A program made the translations under genes and the position numbers. Under the pieces are notes generated by a model. It was not told where the DNA came from, made no database searches, and saw nothing but the letters and a program-made list of their open reading frames with translations. A stretch of DNA of 64,000 bases from Corallium rubrum (taxonomy: Eukaryota > Cnidaria > Anthozoa > Scleralcyonacea > Coralliidae), in NCBI GenBank assembly GCA_964035015.1, contig OZ036013.1, forward strand, positions 3,597,001-3,661,000, given 5' to 3'. Shown one piece after another: positions 1 through 12,005 of this stretch (its first letter is position 1; every line of letters begins with the position of its first letter).

Positions 1-1
1 T

Positions 2-217
2 TCTGAAGGAGAAAAGCCTGCAACCTGCTGGAAACGTTTGATTTTGAACTGTACATGTACTGGTCACCATCTTTGTGTTTTTCAAATTGGTAACAGAAGA
101 ATGGAACTACAGTACAGAATAACAGAACTCTGGAAGAAAGTGGCGGTTTACGGTAAAAAACTGGTATCTGCAGCTAGAATGCATTTAAAATATTTCCATG
201 CAAACTTTTGGAAATAA
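2..217 (+). CDS. Possible C-terminal exon of a gene entering from the left
   Basis: A frame is open from the window edge to a TAA at 215-217, giving 71 codons without needing a start. The composition looks protein-like: two CxC-type cysteine pairs near the beginning (LNCTCTGHHLC) followed by a basic, mixed segment (ELWKKVAVYGKKL). It is followed by about 1 kb of AT-rich sequence with an AATAAA at 1242-1247, as expected for a terminal exon and 3' UTR. I do not recognise the family. It could also be a chance open frame; without the upstream exon the frame cannot be confirmed. Confidence 0.35.
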   Translation, partial: SEGEKPATCWKRLILNCTCTGHHLCVFQIGNRRMELQYRITELWKKVAVYGKKLVSAARMHLKYFHANFWK

Positions 218-1970
218 TAGTGAGATTTGGCAAAAGTTTAATAATGTTGACTGACAATATTGGATACTAAGATGTGTTGTTACTAAACTCTAGGTTTTGT
301 GTATTCTCTGTATGTAGAAAAAATGTTTCATTTCCTTCTTTCTTGGTTGTACTGCACTCTACATTACTTTTCAATTAATTAAAACAAGCTATAGTATTTC
401 AGTTGTAGGATGAGGCAATTTCTATTAAAAAACTTCAAGAACCATCCTGAAAAAAGATAGTGAACTGCTTTTGAAACTTAATTGTTAATATGCAAGAATT
501 TATTTTGAAAAACAATTATATTAATGGATTATATTAAAACAACCGGACTAAAAAATATAATGCACTGATTTACAAACTAAGTTGCTTTTAAATTTGTATT
601 ATTACAGAAACTTGCATTAAAATGGGAAATAATGAAAAAGTGTCATTTGAATACCAATTTTATTGAAAATACTGGTTTATGTCAAAAACAACACTTTGGT
701 TAAATTGATTTTCAAAATATATTGTTTCATTTTTGTGTATTGATTAATCATACACATTATGTAAATATTTTTGAATGGATTACATGCAGTGTATTGTAGT
801 ATTTGTGCAACTGGGGTGGAGATAGAGCATTTATTCTTGTAAATAGATAATTTTGACTGTGCATAAGATCTGACATGTTCTGAGTTGGGATAAAACTTCT
901 TTCATAAACAACATAAGACTGAAGAAACCATAGTAAACATGATTTTAAAGCAAAGGATAAGTTTTGCTATGTTTGGTAAGCTATGTTGTGTATGAAATAA
1001 GTTTTATTCTGACTCAGAACGTGTTAGCTTTTACAGATTAAGTTATAAATTAGATCATTGCATGGTTTGTTGAATACATGGTTCAGTTGTTTGAAAGATC
1101 TTTTGTACCTGCTACATCTCTTTCGTTTAAATTTTAACAAAACAGTGGGCTTAAATTGATTTTATATAAATTATATGTTTATATATCTTATTGTGGTTGT
1201 TTTTGCAAAAATTGTCAAAAACATTTTGAGTATCACAGAACAATAAATTCAAAGTCCGTAGTGAAGCAAAGTATTATAATTATGCATGCAACGTGTCAGA
1301 CAACTGGGCCAAGTATGAACAAAAATTAATACTCTTAATTTGTAATACTCTGAAACGACTATTTATTACGGTGAAAGATTGAATACTAGTCTTGCAGTCT
1401 TGCGTTATTTATAGAATTTTCGGGATTTGTGATAAATAATAATATGAAAACAAGTTGCATTAAAAATAAACATGTACAGCGGATTACAAAGAAAAAAAAG
1501 CATTCTGGTTTCATTCTGATTTTCGAGGGTTTTTTCCTTACCAAAACATTTTACTTGTTATGTTACGTCAAGACTAATTTTTCTCCCATTTTGCCTTTTG
1601 TGCCAAAAATATATTGAATATTAAACAAAATATAAACAAGACTGGATAGAAATATCTTTTGTGGAAATATACATGTACATTTATTATTGACCAGCATTTG
1701 GATCCACAGCGGAAAAATCCAGCCAATCAAACGTATATTCGGATTTAGCACACCATTAACCTCTAAAAATGTCATCATCCATCCAATTTTGATATCTAGT
1801 TCATTATTAATCTTTATTTTCGGCTACTAAATTTCTATCATTTCTTTTTTACATTAAAAGTAACTCAATTGTCACCGTGTTAAATATATTTTTCAAGAGC
1901 ATTATAATTATTTTGTACTTTAGTTAGTTGTAGATTCAGTTTAAAGATTTACACTACGTGAAGAAACAAG
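218..1970 (+). other. AT-rich non-coding stretch, possible 3' UTR then intergenic
   Basis: No convincing coding frame or repeat is visible. If 2-217 is a terminal exon, 218 to about 1265 would be its 3' UTR, with a canonical AATAAA at 1242-1247. Beyond that it is featureless AT-rich DNA. Confidence 0.35.
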
Positions 1971-4900
1971 ACACGTATCCCCCCCCCCTGACACCCGAAA
2001 ACCCCACTTTTAATAAAAGTAACCCCCGCCCAGTGTTATTGTTCTTGAACTTGTGACAGTGCAAAGTGGAATATTGTAACCTGGTTTAACTGAAGATGGT
2101 ACAACTGCTAATTTGAATGTGTTTTGTTTTGTTTTGTTTTGTTTTGTTGTTTGTTTTGTTTTGTTTGTTTTTTTGGTTTTTTTGGGGGGGGGGAGGGAGG
2201 GGAAATCAATATTTCACTGTAGTTTTACAAGACTTGAAATTTTATTGGTAACCATGTATTGCAACCCAAAATGCATGCCTATTTGGATTTGAGGAGATTT
2301 GGACATAATTTTGGTACAGTGATGTTTTTATAATTTATATTGGCAACCATGTTTTCAAGACAAAAATTTACTCTTGAAACAATATTCTTTAGTTTAATGA
2401 AAGAATTTTTGAAATCATAAATTTAAAACAGTTATAATTTTATTGGCAATCATTTCATACAAAAATTCACTCTCGAAATAGTACTCTTTGAATTTAATAA
2501 TTCTATTGGCCACAATGTATTCGAGAAAAAATTACTCTTGAAGTAATGTTCATAACCACATGAATTTCAAATACAATATACGAAATTTCATAATTCTCTT
2601 TGTAAGTTGTAAATAAAGGAACGCACGACTGATTACAACATCCACTTTACAGTCACTACTTTCACACATGACCACAACACCCACACATTACAATTCCACA
2701 TATTACAACACCAACAAATCACTACAACGCACCCAAACATCACTACAACATACTCACTTCACTACAACATCCACAAATCACTACAACACACCCAGACATG
2801 ACTACAACACACACATTACTACAATGCTGAATGCCATTTCACTAAGAAATATACCATTTCTTCAGTTTTAACTTAATGTAACAATGTTCCACTATGTACC
2901 AAAGAATTGCACAATGCCTCGAAAAACCTAAAACCAATGAACCAAAGTATAATGTGTAAAAGCTAATGAACTAAAATAAATAATACGGGGTGATTTGTAC
3001 ATCCTAGCGAATTGTAGCGAATGAGCTACCTTTTTAGTAAAGGTCAGATGTCACTTGTTGAACAAAATGGAAACTATTCTAGAACACAACAATTTTTATT
3101 GTACTTTTGTCAGAACGTTTTAGTAGCAAGTCTCAGCAGAATCCATATTGAATAAACTATTTGGTGAAACAAATTTGTTTGATTAGCAAATTAACTGCTA
3201 ATGTCAGGTTGTTTTCTACTCAGTTTTCAAAATATAAGATAACCATTTGTCAATCGTGATAATTTAAGTAAATGAAAACAGAAAGAATAAAAAAGATGAA
3301 TAGAAAAACACCAGCGAAAAAGTTTAGAAAAACCGGTATATTTGAAATCATTGAAAAGTTTAAAAAAAGATTGAGATTGAAGTTTACAAGGATAGACAAG
3401 ATTTAATAATTTCGTATTCTTGGGTGTTAGGGTTAAATTTGCCCAATCTAGGCAGTTCACCAGCTTTTAACTCCGCTATTTGTTCAGTTCTGCACCCTTA
3501 TTTTTACACTTTCGGATAAAAATTAATACTGTAAGACTGGTTTCCAATCATTAAATTTTCTTTGGGTAAGAACGGACAGGGCATTTTTCTTTCTCTTGCG
3601 AGCTCTCGAATGGAAGAAATGATTCAAGAAATTGGAAATTTTCATGTCCGTCTATGTCTGAGGAATATTTTTTTGAATGGAAACTGGTCTTTGGTGTGTT
3701 TGTTCAGCTGCCTGTTCAAACAATGTTTGGCTTTTATACATTATATTTTTCATTGGTTTTTGGTTATATCAAGTCATTGTCATTCTTTCTTTATTGGTTT
3801 GAATCATAATATAAGCGGGCAAATGGCGTTTTTGGACTTTTTTTTTTTTTTAACAAGTAAGTATCATACTTAAAGAGATTGGGTTTTTTAACCCGACTTA
3901 AGTATTGTGTTATCCAAAGCTTTTCTCCTGAATTATCTATCCAGTTTTCCTTCATTTTCCTTTTCCTTATTTAAATCAGTTAAATAAGCATGCAAATTAT
4001 TCCACAAAAGGCTTTTGGATTTATGAGTATTTGGTGTTGATAACGTTGAAAAGATGTGAAAGTTCTAGAAAATTAATTGAGATAAAAAAAAGACCAGAAA
4101 TTAGGGGGTGGGTGGCAGAATTAGCATTACCAACAGTTACCACTATTTTTTCGATTAGGATCTTTTTCCTGTTAAATGTTACCCCCACCACAAGTTTGTT
4201 TCTCATGGGTCTATATTTCACTGACCCCACTTCTCTAAAAGAAAAGTACTTTGAAGGTTCATGCGAAGGACATTGTTTTCTCAGTTCCATCTTGAACAAT
4301 CTAAATCTGATTTCAGTACAATCCTAGTCAGGGATTTCAATACAATCCTAGTCAGGGCGTTCTCAGTATCAACCCATCCATTTTCCCAAATCTTCTTTGG
4401 ATAATGCAATACTACCTTGAATTATTTTAAAGTGAAAGAATTGTTGTCTGTATCAGTTGTATGTTGCTGCTTAAACGTGATGAAAGTACTTCTGAAATAT
4501 TCTGACATTTAATACTGATTTTTATTCTTCAGTAAAAAGACTTTATTTTTGCATCGAGTTTACATTTAAATCTTTGAGTTAAATATTTGGTTTCTGGATA
4601 AGTCTGGATTTGTCTTTTTGGATAAGGAATGTCTTCAAGAAGAGAACTTGTGTTCTATATAGAAAATTCTAAAAATGTTTAGTCATGAGTTTAAATTTGG
4701 CAAGATTGTTGCTGCTTTTTGAAATATATAATGTAGTAATACGTTTTTGAACTATATAATGTAGTAACACGTTCGACAGACTCTAACTTGGTATTTCAGA
4801 GAAGTTTTCATCACGTTCAAGTACTAACAATATACAATTACAATATTCTTTAGCTTTAAGTTATCAAGTGTTGGGTCAAAAAAGTCTTGAGAAAGAACAT

Positions 4901-5433
4901 GGCTGTTACAATTTGTACTTGTACGCTGAGCAGGAAATTTTGTTTTTATTTCAAAGCAGCTATGTTCTTTCTCTACTTCAGTTGTGCAAATAACACTGGT
5001 TTGCTGTTATATTTTTCTGAGCAACAGCGTTCTTTGTTTATTTTGTCTTTGCACAGTTAATCTCTGGGTATGGTATTTAGCTGGTGAAAAAACTAAGTCT
5101 GATTTAGCTATCAATAAACGGCTTAGTTTTGCAAACATTCAGTACCAGTATCCAATTGCATAATTTCGCTGGTTTGGTGTTGAATTCTTTGTTAAACATT
5201 GCTGTTATTGATTGCTATACGAATATGGCTTTTGTCCATTTGTTTATCAAAATGTTGACAAGAGCACTGTTCATTCGCCATGTGTTCTCTTCTATAACGA
5301 TTCTCACCAATACACAAGTTCTCTTTTATAATTGTTTATTGAAATGCTAATAAAGTCTGTACAAATTATTCATGACTACTTTGTATTAATATATTCAATT
5401 CCCATGGGAATTAACTATTATATAAAAGTTAAA
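1971..5433. other. Non-coding AT-rich region with short low-complexity patches
   Basis: I see no gene. It contains a C run at about 1981-1988, a short (TTTTG)n patch at 2119-2168, and an imperfect array of CACTACAACAC-like words at 2640-2830 that produces a spurious threonine/asparagine/histidine-rich frame. Confidence 0.5.
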
Positions 5434-5540
5434 ACTGCCCCGGCTGACTCCCCAAGTACTGCTCTCACTCTGAGTTGGAGTAGCATATGCTAATCCAACT
5501 CAGAGCAAGAGCAGCACTTGGAGAGTCAGCCGGGGCAGTA
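5434..5540. repeat. Long near-perfect hairpin (foldback)
   Basis: Two arms of about 50 bases pair across a centre near 5488. The outer arm reads ACTGCCCCGGCTGACTC and is matched in reverse complement by GAGTCAGCCGGGGCAGT at the other end. A small foldback MITE is the likeliest origin. Confidence 0.8.
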
Positions 5541-6280
5541 AAGAGAACACCAACTTCAACAATTGTGAAGCTAGCATTCACTTGAGAGCAGCCGCATACC
5601 TTGCAAAGCAAAACGTTAGCAACTAAACACACTGCATGAGCGTAAGCACTTACTAAGCACTGTACTTAGCGAGTACTTACAGCTCAGCTAGTGCAAACTA
5701 AACATGCAAATTTAACATGCAAATTTGTAATCCCTCCACCGAAATTAATTATGCCAAATCTACAAAGCATGCAAGACCCACTGCCCAACTAGTCCCTAGC
5801 TCCTGCCTTAACTTCCTCGTCCTGCCTAACTGCCTAAGTCCGCCTACCTAGCTGCACACCACTCGTTATTTTCACTTCTACCACCATCAGACAATCACAG
5901 AGACGCTCACCTAACCACCCCACCAACCCGTTTCCTACGCTCACACTCCATGCTCAACAAACATGCACGTTCCTCACTTTTAGCTAACTTAACCCACCTA
6001 TATTTACTAAAAAATTTGCAATACCATTTCGAAAAAGTTGTCTTACAGCATGCAGAGGCCCTAGGTCAATACCGAACCGCTTAAAATGGTACGATAGTTG
6101 CTCTCACGATACATTATTTTACCAGATCAAAGAGGATTTCTATTAAAGAGTCCTGATCAGCTAACATCCAAGTTTTTTGGGTTTTTTCATCCGAAATAAT
6201 TATTAGAAAAAAAATACATTGACTGGGTCAAAACAGTAAATACGATTATGGGTGTTAGCTGAGTTGGACATTTAAACAAG
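5541..6280. other. Non-coding, no feature recognised
   Basis: C-rich patches around 5760-5960 alternate with AT-rich DNA. No coding frame, splice pattern or repeat family is recognised. Confidence 0.4.
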
Positions 6281-6470
6281 TTATATCATGTTTCCGGGAA
6301 TTTCTTTTGTTTCCGCAGGTCCATTAACAACTAATATACCTCATTAAAATTCATTTTTATTAATCCTACCTCCGTTGACGTCAAACCAAGTCTGATTAGA
6401 ACTAATCATACCCAGTTTAACGTCAACGGACGTGACAACAAAGGAAATTCCCGCAAACACGATATTACAA
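6281..6470. repeat. Imperfect inverted repeat
   Basis: ATCATGTTTCCGGGAATTTC near 6285 pairs with GAAATTCCCGCAAACACGAT near 6444. The inner arms also pair (CCGTTGACGTCAAAC with GTTTAACGTCAACGG). The structure looks like an old foldback element; the hAT copy at 6648 lies just downstream. Confidence 0.65.
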
Positions 6471-6647
6471 AGGGATAGCACAAAAGAGGTGATTAGCTAT
6501 TAAACGTTCGGTCCTTGGGAATTTTACTAGATGACCCTCATCGACTGGGACGAATAAATAAGAGTTAATTACCGAGAAGGAGGTAACTAACTACGCTTAG
6601 TTACCGACTTCGAGGAAATTAACTCTTATTTAGTTTATTCATGATAC

Positions 6648-7463
6648 TAGGATGATGCGGTATATCGATAATTATCGGGTTTTTTCAAATACCGATTACT
6701 TGGTATTTCAATTATCAAATATCGATATATCGATAATACCGAAATTTTCGATATTATCGGTAAATTTCGGTATTATCGGTACGGTACTACGGTATTTCGT
6801 TTATGTTATTAAAACCGTCGTATCGCTAATTCCAACTATTGACGGGGATGACGCTACGGTAGTGGAAGCTAAGTGTCACGTTTGCGACTTTCCCATGCTC
6901 AGTCAGCTTGCACGGAAATATCTTGCGATTCCAGCCAGCAGTTCGCCGTCCGAGAGTTCAGCAAAGCCGGTCAGGTTATAAGTCCACAGCCAGCCCAGTT
7001 GAAGCCTGATAAAGCAAACATGTTGGTGTTTCTTGCAGAAAATATGTGATTACCGAACTTAATATGAATATCTAAAACTTCTAGATTTGTAACAAAACTT
7101 TAATTTAACGAAATCTAACGAATGTTTGAATATGGCCATTAACAAATAACACGGAGCCAAATCATCGGACTTGTGTAATTATTAGTATTTTTATCTCAAT
7201 TGTATAATGTTATTCTGTAGGTAGACTTTGCCGCAACGGAAAAACACGGGTTTTTTGGGCTGCAGAACAGGTTGTATTATCTGAAATAAAGCCAGATTTA
7301 CACTACGAAAAAAGGCGAACTTTTTTGTGAAAACCCGCGACATTTTTGTCGTTTAGCGGAAAAATACATATTAAGTTTCTATTGCGGTGAAATATCGGTA
7401 TTATCGGTATTTTTTTTCCGGTATCGGTATTCGTTTGTTTTTTTTCAATACCGCATCAGCCTA
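6648..7463 (+). mobile_element. Degenerate hAT-superfamily DNA transposon, 816 bp
   Basis: The element is flanked by an exact 8-bp target-site duplication, CATGATAC (6640-6647 and 7464-7471), the hallmark size for hAT elements. Its ends form a terminal inverted repeat: TAGGATGATGCGGTAT on the left and the complement of TAGGCTGATGCGGTAT on the right. Subterminal DNA on both sides is packed with TATCGGTATTATCGGTA-like words, probable transposase-binding repeats. The interior keeps only the extreme C-terminus of a transposase (separate entry), so this is an internally deleted, non-autonomous copy. Confidence 0.88.
6875..7049 (+). pseudogene. hAT transposase C-terminal dimerisation domain remnant
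   Basis: One frame reads FPMLSQLARKYLAIPASSSP, the conserved hATC motif (P-hydrophobic-LA..YL.IPA.S.PSE). It then breaks by a small deletion right after the PSE motif. A second frame resumes with FSKAGQVIS and continues through LKPDKANMLVFLAENM to a stop at 7047-7049. The rest of the transposase (BED finger, catalytic DDE region) is absent. It is a dead relic inside the 816-bp element. Confidence 0.85.
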
Positions 7464-8109
7464 CATGATACAGACGATATTTGTGCTTATTTACCAAACA
7501 AAAAGCATTCTAGACGTAGTTTTAAAGCGGTATAGTAGGTCATTTAATATGCAAGGTAACTAACCTGTATATTAACCGCGGCACATGACCCCACATGAAA
7601 GATAATTTATGCATGAATAAGCTAATATCTAATACACCTCTTTTTGTTCTACTACTTATAGTTATTGTGAAAACAAGTTATTGTAAAAACAAGACAGCAA
7701 AATTTCAGCTCCCTTATGCTTATTGCTTACAGTACTTATTGTGATAAATAGATTATTTGAGCATGCAAGTAAAAATGAAAATAAGACTACCAAAATATGT
7801 GAAGGAGAAACTAGGATTTTCAAGGAACTCATTCAGTGTTTTTGAAACAAGCCACTGGCTGATATATTCAACAAAAACCTCTCTCTATATTTGTTGAAAC
7901 TACTTGCACATGAGAAAATTCAAACATGTTACAGTGCTCCTGTGTACTAATTGAACAGTGTTCTCAACAGTTGAAAACACTGACATTGACAGTTGTTGTG
8001 TTGATTAAATCTCTAGTTTTTCCTGCATACATTTAAGCAGCTTTATTTTTTAACCAAAAGGGAACTGACTGTTATTATGAAAAAGGATTATTGAATTTAT
8101 TTTTTTATT
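7464..8109. other. Non-coding, no feature recognised
   Basis: AT-rich sequence with no supported gene or repeat apart from the right-hand hAT target-site duplication at 7464-7471. Confidence 0.4.
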
Positions 8110-8312
8110 TTAACCCTTTAACTCCCACCATGTCAGGAGGTCTTCCTTTGATGAGTAAAATCATCTGGCATTAGACAGAGTAAAAAATAAAAAGTGCCAA
8201 ATGGCATCAATGGGGTCCGGACTGGTCTTCCCTAGTAACCTCAACTGGCATTAGACGGATTAAAAAAAAATCAAAAGTGCCATTTGGCATCGATGGGAAT
8301 GAAAGGGTTAAA
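8110..8312. repeat. Dispersed short element with inverted ends
   Basis: It begins TTAACCCTTTAACTCCCA and ends TGGGAATGAAAGGGTTAA, an imperfect inverted pair. It contains two copies of a CTGGCATTAGACNGAGTAAAA-like word. Related words occur at 9192-9400 (CTGGCGTTAGCC) and near 20150, so this is one member of a dispersed family. Confidence 0.6.
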
Positions 8313-8500
8313 ACATTAGTTGCCGTAGTAATGCTTTCTATTCTTTGGTAATTATATTATAAAAAAATCTTTTTTAGATTCTTAAAAGAAAGAAAGAAAA
8401 AAGCAAACAAAAAACAAAGAAACGTGAAAGGTAATTAGGGTCCTCTTTGATCTTGGTATAATGTATCAACTACTGAACTAAATTACATTGAGAAACTCAC

Positions 8501-8778
8501 ACTTGTTGGCTTGCTTGACTGTGCTGCTCCTGGTCCACTGGGGCTGGGTCGTAGTCCATCGAGGCTGGGTCTTGGTCCATCAGGGCTGGGTCTTGGTCCA
8601 TCGAGGCTGCATCTTGGTCCATCGAGGCTAGGTCCTGGTTCATTGGGCTGGGTCTTGGTTCATCGAGGCTGAGTCTTGGTCCATCGGGGCTGGGTCGTGG
8701 TTCATTGAGGCTGGGTCTTGGTCCATCATGTCTAGGTCTTGCCCCATGGTTGTGTATCTTTCTAGGCAAATTTTGAAC
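8501..8778 (-). repeat. 21-bp coding-phase minisatellite, possible repeat-bearing exon
   Basis: About ten copies of a 21-bp unit (GAGGCTGGGTCTTGGTCCATC) lie at 8528-8737. On the minus strand they stay open as a 7-residue repeat. The open segment is bracketed by an acceptor-like TCATTCCAG before 8778 and a donor GTGAGT after 8501, so a real exon of about 278 bases is possible. No neighbouring exon was found, and the protein is low-complexity (Pro, Asp, Gln, Ser). Treat it as a minisatellite with an unproven exon reading. Confidence 0.4.
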
Positions 8779-9107
8779 CTGGAATGATCAGTTAATATAA
8801 ACTATTAGAAAATGCTATTGGACTATAATTATTAGGGAAATATAAAATATTTTAATTACTGTCAACTTTGTGTGAAGGTAGTGAGAATAGTTGTGATTGG
8901 TTTGGGTTTTTTTTTAAAAAATGGGCTTATTGCCATGGTTGATGTCACTATACTGTTAGAATAGTTAGTGTGCTGTATTGGTTGTTCGGTAAGGCCATAG
9001 CAAGCACTAAAAATACTGGTAGCTTATTAAAGACATTCAGCAGTGAGGTTTGAAGTTTTGAAGAAACAAATTGTGATCTACCAGTAAACAAAAGCATTTC
9101 AACATAA

Positions 9108-9545
9108 TGTTGATCCAATACAAGCATCAAGAATTTCTGTTTCCGACCCAATTATGGTGCACTATGGGATAGAATCAAAGGTCAAGTGAGCAACTCATTC
9201 CTGTCCGGGGGCTTCCCCAGAGGTGAATAAAATCGTCTGGCGTTAGCCCGAATAAAATACTAAAGACCAATTCGGACAAGAAAGAGTTAAAGAGATAGTT
9301 ATAACTCATTCCTGTCCGGGGGCTTCCCCAGAGGTGAATAAAATCGTCTGGCGTTAGCCAGAATAAAATACTAAAGACCAATTCGGACAAGAAAGAGTTA
9401 ACCAATTAAGTCAGTGCCATTGATGTGCTCATGAATATTCTTTGTTAACAATGGCACTGACTTAATTGGTGCTCACTTGACCTTTAATTCTATCCCATAG
9501 TGCATCATAATTGGGTCGGAAACTGAAATTCTTGATGCATGTATG
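9108..9545. repeat. Composite foldback enclosing a tandemly duplicated element
   Basis: The outer arms (TTTCTGTTTCCGACCCAATT near 9130; AATTGGGTCGGAAACTGAAA near 9510) pair over about 75 bases, including GGTCAAGTGAGC/GCTCACTTGACC. Inside are two direct copies, starting at 9192 and 9303 (period 111), of a unit containing CATTCCTGTCCGGGGGCTTC and ending in GAAAGAGTTAA. A short hairpin (CCAATTAAGTCAGTGCCATT with its complement) follows at 9400-9470. Confidence 0.75.
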
Positions 9546-9924
9546 AGCTAGGACATGGAAGAGATTAATTATTACAATGAAAATAAAAAACAATAAAACT
9601 ACAAAACCTATCATAAACTATAATTTTACCCATAATAAATCTTGGTTTACTGTAATTAACCTATGATGGATTTTAATTACAGTTGATTTTTTACTACTTT
9701 ACATTGGAGTGTTACAGTGAAAGGAGTTGCAAAGTTTGTTTAGAAATTGAAAACTATGTGGCAACCATGAAATTGCACTAATTTTGATTGGATAATTGAC
9801 AACCAACCTCATGGACAACTGTAGTTGCCACATTCTGAATGAACTTCCCAACAAACTTCACAGCACCCCATGGTAGAGTGATATGAAATCAACTGCAATT
9901 TTAACCATATTACAATTCTATATT

Positions 9925-12005
9925 TCATAAATCTTAATTTTCACTTATCACAAATCTTAATTTTAATCTGTCAAATCATAATTTTAACCTATCATCAATC
10001 TTAATTTTAACCTGTTATAAGTATTAATTTTAACCTGTCATAAATCATAATTTTAGCCAGTTATAAATCTTAATTTTAACCTGTTATAAATCTTAATTTT
10101 AACTTGTTATATATCTTAATTTTAACCTGTTATAAATCTTAATTTTAACCCGTTATAAATCTTAATTTTAACCTGTTATAAACTTTAATTTTAACCTGGT
10201 ATAAATCTTAATTTTAACCTGTTATAAATCTTAATCTTAATCGACCATAAATCTTAATTTTAACCTGTCAAATGATAATTTTAACCTATCATAAATAATT
10301 TTAACCTGTCATAAATCTTAATTTTAACCTGTTATAAATCTTAATTTTAACCTGTTATAAATCTTAATTTTAACCTGTCATAAATCGTAATCTTAACCTG
10401 TTATAAATCTTAATTTTAACCTGTTATGAACTTTAATTTTAACCTGTTAAAAAATCTTAAAATTTAACCTGTTATTAATCTTAATTTTAGCCTGTCATGA
10501 ATCTTAATTTTAACCTGTCATAAATCTTAATTTTAACCTGTTATAAATCTTAATTTTAACCTGTCATAAATCATAATTTTAACCTGTTATAAATCTTAAT
10601 TTTAACCTGTCGTAAATCATAATTTTAACCTGTTATAAATCTTAATTTTAACCTGTCGCAAATCTTAATTTAACCTACCATCAATCTTAATTTTTACCGG
10701 TTATAAATCTTAATTTTAACCTGTTATAAACTTTAATTTTAACCTGGTATAAATCTTAATTTTAACCTGTTATAAATCTTAATCTTAATCGACCATAAAT
10801 CTTAATTTTAACCTGTCAAATGATAATTTTAACCTATCATAAATAATTTTAACCTGTTATAAATCTTAATTTTAACCTGTCATAAATCGTAATCTTAACC
10901 TGTTATAAATCTTAATTTTAACCTGTTATGAACTTTAATTTTAACCTGTTAAAAAATCTTAAAATTTAACCTGTTATTAATCTTAATTTTAGCCTGTCAT
11001 GAATCTTAATTTTAACCTGTCATAAATCTTAATTTTAACCTGTTATAAATCTTAATTTTAACCTGTCATAAATCATAATTTTAACCTGTTATAAATCTTA
11101 ATTTTAACCTGTCGTAAATCATAATTTTAACCTGTTATAAATCTTAATTTTAACCTGTTGCAAATCTTAATTTAACCTACCATCAATCTTAATTTTTACC
11201 GGTTATAAATCTTAATTTTAACCTGTCATAAATCTTAATTTTAACCTATTGTAAATCTTAATTTTAACCTGTCACAAATTTAATTTTAACCTACCATAAA
11301 TCTTAATTTTAACTGGTTATAAATGTTAATTTTAACATATCATAAATCTTAATTTTAACCTGTCATAAATCTTGGTTAAAATTAAGATTTATAACAGGTT
11401 AAAATTAAGATTTATAGCAGGTTAAAATTAAGATTTATAACAGATTAAAATTAAGATTCATCGTAGGTTAAAATTAAGATGTATGATGGCTTAAAAATTA
11501 TGGTAGGTTAAAATTAAGATTTGTGACAGGTTAAAATTAAGATTTATAAATTTTAACCAACCACATATCTTAATTTTCACTTATCATTAATCTTAATTTT
11601 AACCTACAATAAATCTTAATTTTAACCGGTTATAAATCTTAATTTTAACCTACCTGTCATAAATCTTATTTTAACCTGTTATAGATCTTAATTTTAACCT
11701 GTTATAAATCTTAATTTTAACCTATCATCAATCTTATTTTAACTTATCAATCTTATTTTAACCTGTTATAAATCTTAATTTTAACCTGTTATAAATCTTA
11801 ATTTTAACCTGTCATAAATCTTAATTTTAACCTGTCATAAATCTTAATTTTAACGTATGATAAATCTTAATTTTAACCTGTTATAAATCTTAATTTTAAC
11901 CTGTCATAAATCTTAATTTTAACCTGTCATAAATCTTAATTTTAACGTATGATAAATATTAATTTTAACCTCAGTGTAATAAATCTATAAATCTTAATTT
12001 TAACC
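9925..12005. repeat. 23-bp AT-rich satellite, about 2 kb, with inverted block
   Basis: Roughly ninety copies of a 23-bp unit (TATAAATCTTAATTTTAACC + TGT). A diverged variant block recurs at a spacing of 548 bp (TCGACCATAAATC at 10241 and 10789), showing higher-order duplication. From about 11373 to 11549 the array switches to the reverse-complement orientation (GGTTAAAATTAAGATTTATA) and then switches back. Confidence 0.95.

Noticed and set aside
9925-12005. Possible CRISPR array because of regular short units
   Set aside because: Units are contiguous 23-bp repeats with no unique spacers, in a eukaryotic context.
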